Position numbers and translations under genes: made by a program | The notes under the pieces: generated by a model | Databases searched by the model: none | What the model was told of the DNA's origin: nothing | What the model saw: the letters and a program-made list of their open reading frames with translations, nothing else | DNA from: Rhodospirillum sp. | GTDB lineage: Bacteria; Pseudomonadota; Alphaproteobacteria; Dongiales; Dongiaceae | Direction of reading: 5' to 3' | Assembly (NCBI GenBank): GCA_013822765.1 | Contig: PNKY01000014.1 | Location: 1 to 64,000 of the forward strand | Length of the DNA stretch: 64,000 bases | Part shown: piece by piece, positions 53,011 to 61,422 of the stretch | Layout of the letters: every line of letters begins with the position of its first letter | Position numbering within the stretch: the stretch's first letter is position 1

Positions 53011-55422
53011 ATGACGCAAGAAAATCCCACCCTCCCGAAGTATCCAGTCCTGCCGCTCAGGGACATCGTGGTGTTTCCGCACATGATCGTGCCGCTGTTC
53101 GTGGGGCGCGAGAAGTCGGTGCGCGCGCTCGAGGACGTGATGAAGGAGGATAAGCAGATTCTCCTCGTCACCCAGCGCAACGCCGCCCAGGACGATCCCG
53201 GCCCGGCAGATATGTACGGGATCGGCACGGTCGGCACCGTGCTGCAGCTGTTGAAGCTGCCCGACGGCACCGTGAAGGTGCTGGTCGAAGGCGGCATGCG
53301 CGCCAAGATCGAGGACTTCTCCGAGATCGATCCGTTCTTCGTCGCTCGCGCGGGCGAGATGGCGGAGAGCGACAAGGAAGGCAAGGAAGTCGAGGCCCTG
53401 GCTCGCTCGGTGATCACGCAGTTTGAGCAGTACATCAAGCTCAACAAGAAGATCCCGCCCGAGGTGCTGGTCTCGGTCAACCAGATCGAGGATCCCTCGA
53501 AGTTGGCCGATACGGTCGCCTCGCACCTGACCCTCAAGATCTCCGACAAGCAGGAGCTGCTCGAGATCGCGTCGGTGTCGGCGCGGCTCGAGAAGGTGTT
53601 CTCCTTCATGGAGGGCGAAATCGGCGTCCTGCAGGTGGAAAAGCGCATCCGCTCGCGTGTCAAGCGCCAGATGGAGAAGACGCAGCGCGAGTACTACCTC
53701 AACGAACAGATGAAGGCGATCCAGAAGGAGCTGGGCGAATCCGAGGACGGCCGCGACGAGCTGGCCGAACTCGAGGAGCGCATCAAGAAGACCAAGCTCT
53801 CGAAGGAAGGCCGCGAAAAGGCCGCCGCAGAGGTCAAGAAGCTCCGCACCATGAGCCCGATGTCGGCGGAAGCGACGGTCGTCCGCAACTATCTGGACTG
53901 GCTGCTGTCCATTCCATGGAGCAAGCCGACCAAGATCAAGAAGGACATCAAGCTCGCCGAGAAGGTGCTGAACGACGACCACTACGGCCTGGAGAAGGTC
54001 AAGGAGCGCATCCTTGAGTACCTCGCCGTGCAGCAGCGCCAGAAGAAGATCAAAGGCCCGATCCTGTGCCTGGTCGGCCCGCCGGGCGTCGGCAAGACCT
54101 CGCTCGGCAAGTCGGTCGCGCGGGCGACCGGACGCAACTTCATCCGCATCTCGCTCGGCGGCGTCCGGGACGAGGCGGAAGTGCGCGGCCACCGCCGGAC
54201 CTATATCGGCTCGATGCCCGGCAAGGTCATCCAGGCTATGAAGAAGGCGAAGTCGTCGAACCCGCTGTTCCTGCTCGACGAGATCGACAAGCTGGGCCAG
54301 GACTGGCGTGGCGACCCCTCGTCGGCCTTGCTGGAGGTCCTTGACCCCGAGCAGAACGTCAACTTCAACGACCACTACCTGGAGGTCGATTACGACCTGT
54401 CGGACGTGATGTTCATCACGACCGCCAACACCCTGCGCATGCCGCAGCCGCTGATGGACCGCATGGAGATCATCCGCATCCCCGGCTACACCGAGGATGA
54501 GAAGGTCGAGATCGCGTTCCGCCACCTGGTCCCCAAGCAGATGAAGGACCATGCGCTGAAGAAGACGGAGTGGACGGTGTCGGAAGACGCCATCCGCGAC
54601 CTAGTGCGCTACTACACGCGCGAGGCCGGCGTCCGTAACCTCGAGCGCGAGATCGCCAACCTGGCGCGCAAGTCGATCAAAGAGATTCTGATGAAGAATC
54701 TCAAGAAGGTGTCGATCAGCCGCCGCAGCCTGCCGAAGTTCGCCGGCGTCCGCAAGTTCCGCTACGGCGAGGCGGAGGCCAAGGACATGGTGGGCGTCAC
54801 CACCGGCCTCGCCTGGACCGAAGTGGGCGGCGACATCTTGACCATCGAAGCCGTCACGCTGCCCGGCAAGGGCAAGGTGTCGGCCACCGGTAAGCTCGGC
54901 GACGTGATGAAGGAATCGGTTCAGGCCGCGGAATCGTTCGTGAAGTCCCGCGCCGCCGAATTCGGCATCAAGCCGACCTTGTTCGGGCGCAGGGACATCC
55001 ACGTGCACGTGCCGGAAGGCGCGACGCCGAAGGATGGGCCATCGGCCGGTGTTGCGATGGTGACGACGATCGTGTCGGTGCTGACCGGCATTCCGGTGCG
55101 CCGCGACGTTGCGATGACCGGCGAGGTCACGCTGCGTGGCCGCGTGCTGCCGATCGGCGGCTTGAAGGAGAAGCTGCTGGCCGCGCTGCGCGCGGGCATC
55201 AAGACCGTTGTCATTCCCTCCGACAACGAGAAGGATCTGGCGGAAATTCCTGACAACGTGAAGCGTGGACTGCGGATCGTACCGGCAGCAACCGTCGAAG
55301 AAGTGCTGAGGCACGCGCTCACAGCGCCGCTGACGCCGATCGAATGGATCGAGCCGCCGGAACCCGGCACGCCCGTCGCCGAGAAGTCGGGCGATGAGGA
55401 CGTCGGCATCGTGACGCACTGA
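53011..55422 (+). CDS. lon: ATP-dependent protease Lon
   Basis: This 803-residue LonA protease has an N-terminal substrate domain (LPLRDIVVFPHMIVPLFVGREKS), Walker A GPPGVGKTSLGKS (about residues 356-368), Walker B LFLLDEIDK and a catalytic Ser-Lys dyad. The dyad is S678 in PKDGPSAGV and K721 in IGGLKEK. It degrades damaged and regulatory proteins. The 291-base gap upstream holds no gene. Parts of it fit weak promoter or heat-shock elements (CTTGAAG at 52773), but none is convincing. Confidence 0.97.
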   Translation: MTQENPTLPKYPVLPLRDIVVFPHMIVPLFVGREKSVRALEDVMKEDKQILLVTQRNAAQDDPGPADMYGIGTVGTVLQLLKLPDGTVKVLVEGGMRAKIEDFSEIDPFFVARAGEMAESDKEGKEVEALARSVITQFEQYIKLNKKIPPEVLVSVNQIEDPSKLADTVASHLTLKISDKQELLEIASVSARLEKVFSFMEGEIGVLQVEKRIRSRVKRQMEKTQREYYLNEQMKAIQKELGESEDGRDELAELEERIKKTKLSKEGREKAAAEVKKLRTMSPMSAEATVVRNYLDWLLSIPWSKPTKIKKDIKLAEKVLNDDHYGLEKVKERILEYLAVQQRQKKIKGPILCLVGPPGVGKTSLGKSVARATGRNFIRISLGGVRDEAEVRGHRRTYIGSMPGKVIQAMKKAKSSNPLFLLDEIDKLGQDWRGDPSSALLEVLDPEQNVNFNDHYLEVDYDLSDVMFITTANTLRMPQPLMDRMEIIRIPGYTEDEKVEIAFRHLVPKQMKDHALKKTEWTVSEDAIRDLVRYYTREAGVRNLEREIANLARKSIKEILMKNLKKVSISRRSLPKFAGVRKFRYGEAEAKDMVGVTTGLAWTEVGGDILTIEAVTLPGKGKVSATGKLGDVMKESVQAAESFVKSRAAEFGIKPTLFGRRDIHVHVPEGATPKDGPSAGVAMVTTIVSVLTGIPVRRDVAMTGEVTLRGRVLPIGGLKEKLLAALRAGIKTVVIPSDNEKDLAEIPDNVKRGLRIVPAATVEEVLRHALTAPLTPIEWIEPPEPGTPVAEKSGDEDVGIVTH

Positions 55423-55467
55423 TCGCACAGCATTTTCTCGATCTAACAAACATCTAACAACGTGCTG

Positions 55468-55502
55468 AGAACCGCGATTATCATGTGGATAATCGCGGTT
55501 CT
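55468..55502 (+). terminator. Terminator hairpin after lon
   Basis: A 15-base arm (55468-55482, AGAACCGCGATTATC) pairs perfectly with 55488-55502 around a 5-base loop. The 3' arm ends TTCT and only a short TT follows, so it is strong in stem but weak in T-tract. Confidence 0.7.
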
Positions 55503-55506
55503 TTCA

Positions 55507-55536
55507 TTGACGGGCCAGAAAACCGGGTTCTAAAAT
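55507..55536 (+). promoter_or_regulatory. Predicted sigma-70 promoter of hupB
   Basis: TTGACG (55507-55512), 18 bases, TAAAAT (55531-55536). It is near consensus, as expected for an abundant protein gene, and starts 5 bases after the lon terminator. Confidence 0.7.
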
Positions 55537-55605
55537 CCCGCGTTCAGGGCCTGGCAAAACCAATCCAATCAAATCGAACGATCCAGAGAGCAAGGGGGGT
55601 ACCCA

Positions 55606-55878
55606 GTGAACAAGAATGACTTGATTGCGGAAGTGGCCGACGATACCGGCCTTTCCAAATCAGACGCAGCCCGCGCGGTCGATGCCGTCTTCGACGCCAT
55701 CACCAAGGCGCTCAAGAAGAACAACGAAGTGCGGCTCGTCGGCTTTGGTACCTTCAGCGTCGCCAAGCGCGCGAAGTCGAAGGGCCGCAATCCGCGCACT
55801 GGCGAAGAGATCCAGATCCCGGCATCCAAGCTGCCGAAGTTCAAGGCGGGCAAGGGACTGAAGGACGCGGTCAACTAG
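55606..55878 (+). CDS. hupB: DNA-binding protein HU
   Basis: This 90-residue nucleoid protein has the HU/IHF fold (MNKNDLIAEVADDTGLSKSDAARAVDAVF, VRLVGFGTFSVAKRAKSKGRNPRTGEEI). The DNA-intercalating arm (RNPRTGEEIQIPASK) fits HU and not IHF. The start codon is GTG at 55606 after a strong AAGGGGGG. The lon-hupB order is widely conserved. Confidence 0.96.
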   Translation: MNKNDLIAEVADDTGLSKSDAARAVDAVFDAITKALKKNNEVRLVGFGTFSVAKRAKSKGRNPRTGEEIQIPASKLPKFKAGKGLKDAVN

Positions 55879-55914
55879 GGGACAGAATTTTTCGCAGATC
55901 GTTGCGATGAAGAT

Positions 55915-55948
55915 CCGGCCGCTCTGATCAAGCGGCCGGTTTCATTTT
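55915..55948 (+). terminator. Intrinsic terminator after hupB
   Basis: CCGGCCGCT (55915-55923) pairs with AGCGGCCGG (55931-55939) around a 7-base loop, followed by TTTCATTTT. Confidence 0.8.
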
Positions 55949-55980
55949 GAAGGCTTGCGCGAGGGCCAATTCGCAGTCCA

Positions 55981-56562
55981 TCAGTTGTCGGCAAAGTCAC
56001 TCCAAACATCAATTCTTCGGATGTTCGGGGATGTATGGAGTGCGTGGTCGTGGTCTACGAATTCGTTGAGGAGATAGTGCGCCAGATCGGCGCCGTAGTA
56101 GATGACGTCGGTTTGCCAAATCGAGAACACCGGGTTGCCGCTACGACAGGGTTCCGCGGCCCGGAACCGGTGGCCGAAGATGGGCAAGAGCTTGGGCCAG
56201 GTCTCGAAATCCTTCCTCGCAATTTCGACGGCCGCGGAGAGTGTTCTCGGCTTCTCACCCCAGCGCTGCAGCCAAAGGGAGTCATGCTCTATGTCAAATT
56301 CAACGCCCCTTCGAACCCAGGCGATCACTTCATCATATTTTTGCTTGTCAAACTCTGACCATGGAAACAGGACCCGGCCCGGATCCTGCAGGTTCTTGAA
56401 GAGGTAGGCGAAATCATCGGGGACGCGAAACCCGAGTTGAGCCTCTATGGAAGCGACTTCGGCATCCGACAGACCGCGAGCGCCATAGACGACGGGGACC
56501 TGCTTTCCGCCGACCTTCTGTCTTCTGTTCAGGAGGTCGAAGAGTTCGGTGCCCAGTTCCAT
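55981..56562 (-). CDS. SMI1/KNR4-like protein
   Basis: This 193-residue protein shows the SUKH/SMI1-KNR4 pattern: GARGLSDAEVASIEAQLGFRVPDDFAYLFKNLQDPGRVLFPWSEF, with WLQRWG and LLPIFGHRF ... GNPVFSIWQTDVIYYGADLAHYLLNEF. This family includes many immunity proteins against contact-dependent toxins, and also housekeeping forms. Codon use is less GC-rich than its neighbours. It is alone between hupB and tRNA-Val on the opposite strand, with no toxin gene near. Assignment is by motif reading. Confidence 0.72.
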   Translation of the reverse strand: MELGTELFDLLNRRQKVGGKQVPVVYGARGLSDAEVASIEAQLGFRVPDDFAYLFKNLQDPGRVLFPWSEFDKQKYDEVIAWVRRGVEFDIEHDSLWLQRWGEKPRTLSAAVEIARKDFETWPKLLPIFGHRFRAAEPCRSGNPVFSIWQTDVIYYGADLAHYLLNEFVDHDHALHTSPNIRRIDVWSDFADN

Positions 56563-56581
56563 GCTGGATTCACTGAGAGGC

Positions 56582-56657
56582 TGGTGGGCGATGACGGACT
56601 CGAACCGCCGACATCTTCCGTGTAAAGGAAGCGCTCTACCAACTGAGCTAATCGCCC
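56582..56657 (-). tRNA. tRNA-Val (UAC)
   Basis: The reverse complement is a 76-base cloverleaf. Acceptor GGGCGAT pairs with ATCGCCC, the anticodon stem CTTCC/GGAAG encloses TTTACAC (anticodon TAC), GGTTCGAGTCC is in the T-arm, and A73 and an encoded CCA are present. Confidence 0.97.
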
Positions 56658-57067
56658 TTTGATCGGCGACTTGTAAGGGCGGAGCGGCTCTTAGTCCACT
56701 GCCCGCACAATGCTCAAATAATTCGGGCCGCTGCCTTGCGACAGCGGCCCGGTTAGCCGGGCATCGATGGGGGACGGGGCAATCACCCGGCTGGGACGTT
56801 TCCAGTGTATTGACGCGGCATGAATCAGAGATAAAGAAACCATCGGCTTTAGCCTTGATTTAATTGAAGTTTTAGCGATTCGCTGAGGTGGGTCCGAGCA
56901 CAAAAGCGCAATGAAATCGGCCCTTTGGACACCGGAATTTCGACAAGAACCGTCGCGGACAGACTTTCGACCACAGGGGAATCTCCATAGGCTTCAGCCG
57001 ATTTTCGACGGGCGCTGCCGCAATGGCGGCGTCAGGGGAACCACAAGGTCGCAGGAGTGACGGGTCC
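56658..57067. other. Intergenic region between tRNA-Val and fhs
   Basis: These 410 bases have no supported gene. They hold a 9-bp perfect hairpin (GGGCCGCTG at 56725-56733 with CAGCGGCCC at 56742-56750) without a T-tract. There is also a possible promoter, TTGACG (56810-56815), 16 bases, TAAAGA (56832-56837), which would give fhs a leader of about 220 bases. The middle part is AT-richer than the surroundings. No known riboswitch was recognised. Confidence 0.5.
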
Positions 57068-58747
57068 ATGAACAAGAAGGTCGGCAGCGATATCGAGATC
57101 GCACGCGATGCCACGATGAAGCCGATCCGCGAGGTCGCCGCCAAGCTCGGGATCCCGGAAGAGCACCTGCTGCCCTATGGCCATACCAAGGCCAAGATCT
57201 CGATGAAGTTCATCGAGAGCCTGAAGGACAAGCCGGACGGCAAGCTGATCCTGGTCACTGCGATCAGCCCGACGCCGGCGGGCGAGGGCAAGACCACCAC
57301 CACCGTCGGCCTCGGCGACGGCCTCAACCGCATCGGCAAGAAGGCGATCATCTGCCTGCGCGAGCCGAGCCTCGGTCCGTGCTTCGGCGTGAAGGGCGGC
57401 GCCGCCGGCGGCGGCTATGCCCAGGTCGTGCCGATGGAAGACATCAACCTGCATTTCACCGGCGACTTCCACGCCATCTCGACCGCGCACAACCTGCTGT
57501 CGGCGCTGATCGACAACCACATCTATTGGGGCAACGACCTCGGCTTCGACACGCGCCGCGTGACCTGGCGCCGGGTCATGGACATGAACGACCGCGCGCT
57601 GCGCTCGATCGTGAACTCGCTCGGCGGCACGCCGAACGGCTTCCCCCGCGAGGACGGCTTCGACATCACCGTCGCCTCGGAAGTGATGGCGATCTTCTGC
57701 CTGGCGCGCGACCTCAAGGACCTGACCCAGCGCCTCGGTAACATCATCGTCGGCTACACCCGCGACAAGAAGCCGATCTACGCCCGCGACCTCAAGGCTG
57801 AAGGGCCGATGACGGTGCTGCTCAAGGACGCGATCGCGCCGAACGTGGTGCAGACGCTGGAGAACAACCCCGCCTTCATCCACGGCGGTCCATTCGCCAA
57901 CATCGCCCACGGCTGCAACTCGGTGATCGCGACCACGACGGCTCTGAAGCTCGCCGACTACGTCGTGACCGAAGCCGGCTTCGGCGCCGACCTCGGCGCG
58001 GAGAAGTTCTTCGACATCAAGTGCCGCAAGGCGGGCTTGAAGCCGGCCGCCGCCGTGATCGTCGGCACCATCCGCGCGCTCAAGATGCATGGCGGCGTCG
58101 CCAAGGAAGACCTCGGCAAGGAGAACATCGAGGCGCTGAAGAAGGGCGCCGCCAACCTCGCGCGCCATATCGAGAACGTGAAGAAGTTCGGCGTGGCGCC
58201 GATCGTCGCCATCAACCGCTTCGTCGCCGACACCGACGGCGAAATGGATGCCGTCCGCCAGATCTGCAGCGAGCTCGGTGTCGAGGCGATCGAGTGCAAT
58301 CACTGGGCCTATGGCTCGGCGGGCATCGAGAAGCTGGCCCACGCCGTCGTCAAGGCGACCGAGCAGAAGAGCAACTTCACCTATCTCTATCCGGACAACA
58401 TGCCGCTGTGGGACAAGGTGCGCACCGTCGCGCAGAGCCTCTATGGCGCGCAGGGCATCATCGCCGACAAGGTGGTGCGCGACCGCTTCCACGAGCTGGA
58501 GAAGATGGGCTTCGGCAACTATCCGGTCTGCATGGCCAAGACCCAATACAGCTTCTCGACCGATCCGAATCTGAAGGGCGCGCCCAGCAACCACGTGGTG
58601 CCGGTCCGCGAGGTGCGGTTGTCCGCCGGCGCGGAGTTCATCGTGGTGATCTGCGGCGAGATCATGACCATGCCCGGACTGCCGCGCGTGCCATCGGCCA
58701 ACAGCATCAAGCTCAACGCCAAGGGCGAGGTCGAGGGTCTGTTCTGA
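57068..58747 (+). CDS. fhs: Formate--tetrahydrofolate ligase
   Basis: This 559-residue enzyme makes 10-formyl-THF from formate, THF and ATP. The P-loop is TPAGEGKTTTTVGL (about residues 68-81). The family signatures CLREPSLGPCFGVKGGAAGGGYAQVVPMEDINLHFTGD and TEAGFGADLGAEKFFDIKCR are split across the domain. The ATG at 57068 follows GGAGTGA. It is the first of a group with hut-type genes, and it could use formate released downstream of HutF or from methylamine breakdown. Confidence 0.97.
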   Translation: MNKKVGSDIEIARDATMKPIREVAAKLGIPEEHLLPYGHTKAKISMKFIESLKDKPDGKLILVTAISPTPAGEGKTTTTVGLGDGLNRIGKKAIICLREPSLGPCFGVKGGAAGGGYAQVVPMEDINLHFTGDFHAISTAHNLLSALIDNHIYWGNDLGFDTRRVTWRRVMDMNDRALRSIVNSLGGTPNGFPREDGFDITVASEVMAIFCLARDLKDLTQRLGNIIVGYTRDKKPIYARDLKAEGPMTVLLKDAIAPNVVQTLENNPAFIHGGPFANIAHGCNSVIATTTALKLADYVVTEAGFGADLGAEKFFDIKCRKAGLKPAAAVIVGTIRALKMHGGVAKEDLGKENIEALKKGAANLARHIENVKKFGVAPIVAINRFVADTDGEMDAVRQICSELGVEAIECNHWAYGSAGIEKLAHAVVKATEQKSNFTYLYPDNMPLWDKVRTVAQSLYGAQGIIADKVVRDRFHELEKMGFGNYPVCMAKTQYSFSTDPNLKGAPSNHVVPVREVRLSAGAEFIVVICGEIMTMPGLPRVPSANSIKLNAKGEVEGLF

Positions 58748-58775
58748 TCCTAGCGCTCATTCCAATTTCTCAATC

Positions 58776-58803
58776 AGGCCGGTCCCGACGACCGGCCTTT
58801 TTC
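58776..58803 (+). terminator. Intrinsic terminator after fhs
   Basis: AGGCCGGTC (58776-58784) pairs with GACCGGCCT (58790-58798) around CCGAC and is followed by five T. It separates fhs transcription from the lyase gene. Confidence 0.9.
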
Positions 58804-58840
58804 TTTGACCGCGGGAACGCGCGGGCGTAAGTCATACGTA

Positions 58841-58854
58841 CTTGTCTATACAAG
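58841..58854. promoter_or_regulatory. HutC-type operator upstream of the lyase gene
   Basis: CTTGTCTATACAAG is a near-perfect dyad that contains GT-C-TA-T-AC. It fits the GTnTAnAC core typical of HutC-subfamily GntR regulators. It lies 9 bases before the lyase ATG and shares its core with the dyad at 62153-62166 next to hutC. Confidence 0.7.
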
Positions 58855-58863
58855 AGACCTGCC

Positions 58864-60399
58864 ATGTCGGCTCGAGAGCTTGGCCAACCCACCATCCTGC
58901 GCGATGCGGCGCCGCTGACCTGTGAAGAGATCGCCGCCATCTCCCACGCTCGCGCGCGCTTATCGCTCGGTCCGAGCGCGCGCGCCAAGCTGGAGAACGG
59001 TCGCGCCATCGTCGAGCGCATCATGAAAAGCGGCGAGCGCGCCTACGGCATCACCACCGGCCTCGGCGCTCTCAGCGACGTGAAGCTGGCGCCGGATGAA
59101 CTGGCGCAGATCTCGCGCAACACGCTGCTGAGCCACGCCTGCGGCGTTGGCGAGCCCCTGCACGCATCGGAAACGCGCGCCATCATGGTCGCGCTGGTCA
59201 ACGACATGTGCCACGGCTATTCCGGCGTCAGCCCGGCGGTGATCGATCAGCTGGTCGCGTTCCTCAACCACAACATCAATCCGATCGTACCGAGCCAGGG
59301 CTCGGTCGGCTACATCGTGCACGGCGCGCACATCGGCCTGGCGCTGCTCGGCATCGGCGACGTCGAGTATGCCGGTCGCCGCATGTCAGCGAGCGAAGCG
59401 ATTGCCGCTGCGGGCTTGCAGCCGATCGACGTGGGCCCGAAGGACGGGCTGTGCCTGGTCAACGGCACGCGCTGTCTCGCCGGTCTTTCCTGCCTTGGCG
59501 TGGTGGAAGCAGCGCGCTTGGCCGATTGGTCGGACATCATCGCGGCCTTGTCGTTCGAAGCGCTCAAGGGCCAGACCGACGCCTTCGACGAGGAGCTGCT
59601 AAACCTCAAACCCCATGTCGGCGTGATCGCAGTCGGCAAGCGGCTGCGCAGCCTGCTCAAGGGCAGCGAAGTGATGTCGCATTTCCGCGGCCATCGCACG
59701 CAGGATGCGCTGTCGCTGCGCTCCATCCCACAGGTGCATGGCGCGACCCGCGACCAGCTCGACCATGCGCGCAAGCAGATCGTCGTTGAACTCAAGTCAG
59801 CGACTGACAATCCGCTGGTGATCGGCACGCCAGAGTCCTATCGCGTGATCTCGAACGCGCATCCGCACGGCCAGTCGGTGGCGATGGCGGTCGACCTGAT
59901 GGCGCTGGCGGTGGCGGAGCTGGGCTCGATCGCGGAGCGGCGCATCGACCGCCTGCTCAATCCGGCGACCAGCGGATTGCCGGCGTTCCTGGTGAAGCAG
60001 CCGGGCGTCAATTCCGGCCTCATGATCGTGCAGTATGTGGCGGCATCCTTGGCGGCGGAGAACAAGCGCCTCAGCCAGCCGGCCGTCGCCGACAACTATG
60101 TGACGTCGGCGCAGCAAGAGGACCACATCAGCCTCGGCACGCCAGGCGCGCTCAAGGCGCTGAAGGTGATCGACAACACCCGGCGCATTCTGGCGATCGA
60201 GTATCTGTGCGCCGCTCAGGCGATCGAGTTCCTGCCCAAGCTCGGGCTGGGGCAGGGGACAGGGACGGCCTATCGCCGGCTGCGGACGCAGATCCCGTCC
60301 ATGGAGCAGGACCGCTACCTCAGCCCAGAGATCGCCTTGGTTGAGACCGGCATGCTGGAGCCGGACTGGCTCGCCGAGATCGAGGCACGCTTAACATAG
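58864..60399 (+). CDS. MIO-less histidine ammonia-lyase homologue (HAL/PAL fold)
   Basis: This 511-residue protein aligns with HutH throughout: YGITTGLGALSDVKL (about 60-74), NGTRCLAGLSCLG, DNPLVIG, ERRIDRLLNPATSGLPAFLVKQPGVNSGLMI and TSAQQEDHISLG. The Ala-Ser-Gly that cyclises into the MIO electrophile is missing. The GSVG before it is kept (146-149), but the next residues are Tyr150-Ile151-Val152, then HGAH. QDxYSLR reads QDALSLR (280-286), losing an active-site Tyr, and the GNFH segment reads AHPH. Ordinary ammonia-lyase chemistry is thus not expected. Ergothionase is a known MIO-free relative that eliminates trimethylamine, so a betaine lyase is my leading hypothesis. It has a HutC-type operator and is followed by a MarR-GNAT gene. 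Confidence 0.88.
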   Translation: MSARELGQPTILRDAAPLTCEEIAAISHARARLSLGPSARAKLENGRAIVERIMKSGERAYGITTGLGALSDVKLAPDELAQISRNTLLSHACGVGEPLHASETRAIMVALVNDMCHGYSGVSPAVIDQLVAFLNHNINPIVPSQGSVGYIVHGAHIGLALLGIGDVEYAGRRMSASEAIAAAGLQPIDVGPKDGLCLVNGTRCLAGLSCLGVVEAARLADWSDIIAALSFEALKGQTDAFDEELLNLKPHVGVIAVGKRLRSLLKGSEVMSHFRGHRTQDALSLRSIPQVHGATRDQLDHARKQIVVELKSATDNPLVIGTPESYRVISNAHPHGQSVAMAVDLMALAVAELGSIAERRIDRLLNPATSGLPAFLVKQPGVNSGLMIVQYVAASLAAENKRLSQPAVADNYVTSAQQEDHISLGTPGALKALKVIDNTRRILAIEYLCAAQAIEFLPKLGLGQGTGTAYRRLRTQIPSMEQDRYLSPEIALVETGMLEPDWLAEIEARLT

Positions 60400-60437
60400 T
60401 TGCCAAAGTCAACTAATTCTGTTATCTTCGGCAACTA
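60397..60437. promoter_or_regulatory. Promoter with overlapping inverted repeats before the MarR-GNAT gene
   Basis: TAGTTGCC (60397-60404) is repeated in inverse as CAACTA (60410-60415) and as GGCAACTA (60430-60437). Between them, TTGCCA (60400-60405), 17 bases and TATCTT (60423-60428) fit a sigma-70 promoter. The arrangement suggests autoregulation by the MarR domain encoded downstream. The first half-site overlaps the lyase stop codon. Confidence 0.55.
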
Positions 60438-60460
60438 TGTAGATGCCGGGGAGATTTGGC

Positions 60461-61405
60461 ATGGACGAGGCGTCGTGTGTCGAGGCGGTGCGGCGCTTTT
60501 CGCGGTTCTATACGCGGCAGGTCGGCGTGCTGCACGAGGGCTACAACGGCAGCGAGTTCTCGCTGACCGAGGCGCGCATCATCTACGAGCTGGCGCATCG
60601 CGAAGCTGCGACCGCGTCCGACCTCGCCAAGTATCTTGAAGTCGATCCCGGCTATCTCAGCCGCCTGCTCAAGAATTTCCAGGAACGCGGCGTCATTCAG
60701 CGCCAGGCGTCGGACATCGATGCGCGGCAGTATCTGCTGAGCCTGACCGAGCTTGGCCAGCAGCGGTTTGCCGCGCTCAACGCGCGCTCGCGCATCGACA
60801 TGGGGCGGATGCTGAGCGCGCTGACCCAGCGCCAGCAGCAGCGCCTGATCAACGCCATGAGCGAGATCGAGACGTTGCTGTCGGCCGAACCGGAGCGCAG
60901 CGCATCTTACATCCTGCGGCCGCACCAGCCCGGCGATATCGGCTGGGCGGTCCAGAAGCACGGCGAGCTCTATGCGCGGGAATACAGCTTCGACGATAGT
61001 TTCGAGGCGCTGGCGGCGGAGATCGGCTCGAAGTTCCTGAAGGAGTTCGACCCGAAGAAGGAGCGCGCCTGGATCGCCGAGAAGGACGGCGAGAATGTCG
61101 GATTTGTGATGCTGGTCAAGAAGACCGACGAGGTTGCTAAGCTGCGCATGCTGCTGGTCGACCCCAAGGCGCGCGGGCTCGGCATCGGCAAGCGCCTGGT
61201 CGAGGAATGCATCCGCTTCGCGCAGCAGCGCGGCTACAAGAAGATGACGTTGTGGACCAACGATATCCTGGTCACCGCCATCCACATCTACAAGCAGTGC
61301 GGCTTCACGCTGGTGGCTGAAGAGCGCCACCACAGCTTCGGACATGAGATGGTCGGGCAGACGTGGGAGTTGGATTTGGCGATGGACTCTACGGCCGCAG
61401 CCTGA
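60461..61405 (+). CDS. MarR-type regulator fused to GNAT acetyltransferase
   Basis: This 314-residue protein has a MarR winged helix (about 1-145: LTEARIIYELAHREAATASDLAKYLEVDPGYLSRLLKNFQERGVI, DARQYLLSLTELGQQ). A GNAT domain follows (about 150-310) with the acetyl-CoA loop VDPKARGLGIGKRLVEECIRFA and the end ALHIYKQCGF-like IHIYKQCGFTL. The ATG at 60461 has GGGGAG 8 bases upstream; the ATG at 60443 does not. This fusion is common but its ligands are mostly unknown. It starts 62 bases after the lyase. Confidence 0.9.
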   Translation: MDEASCVEAVRRFSRFYTRQVGVLHEGYNGSEFSLTEARIIYELAHREAATASDLAKYLEVDPGYLSRLLKNFQERGVIQRQASDIDARQYLLSLTELGQQRFAALNARSRIDMGRMLSALTQRQQQRLINAMSEIETLLSAEPERSASYILRPHQPGDIGWAVQKHGELYAREYSFDDSFEALAAEIGSKFLKEFDPKKERAWIAEKDGENVGFVMLVKKTDEVAKLRMLLVDPKARGLGIGKRLVEECIRFAQQRGYKKMTLWTNDILVTAIHIYKQCGFTLVAEERHHSFGHEMVGQTWELDLAMDSTAAA

Positions 61406-61422
61406 TCCCAACAGGTGCAGTC

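Noticed and set aside
56582..56592. Possible integration site at the tRNA-Val 3' end
   Set aside because: No direct repeat of this end was found near 55950 and no integrase gene is present.
57032..58594. 520-codon minus-strand frame over fhs
   Set aside because: Antisense shadow of formate-THF ligase; no motif.
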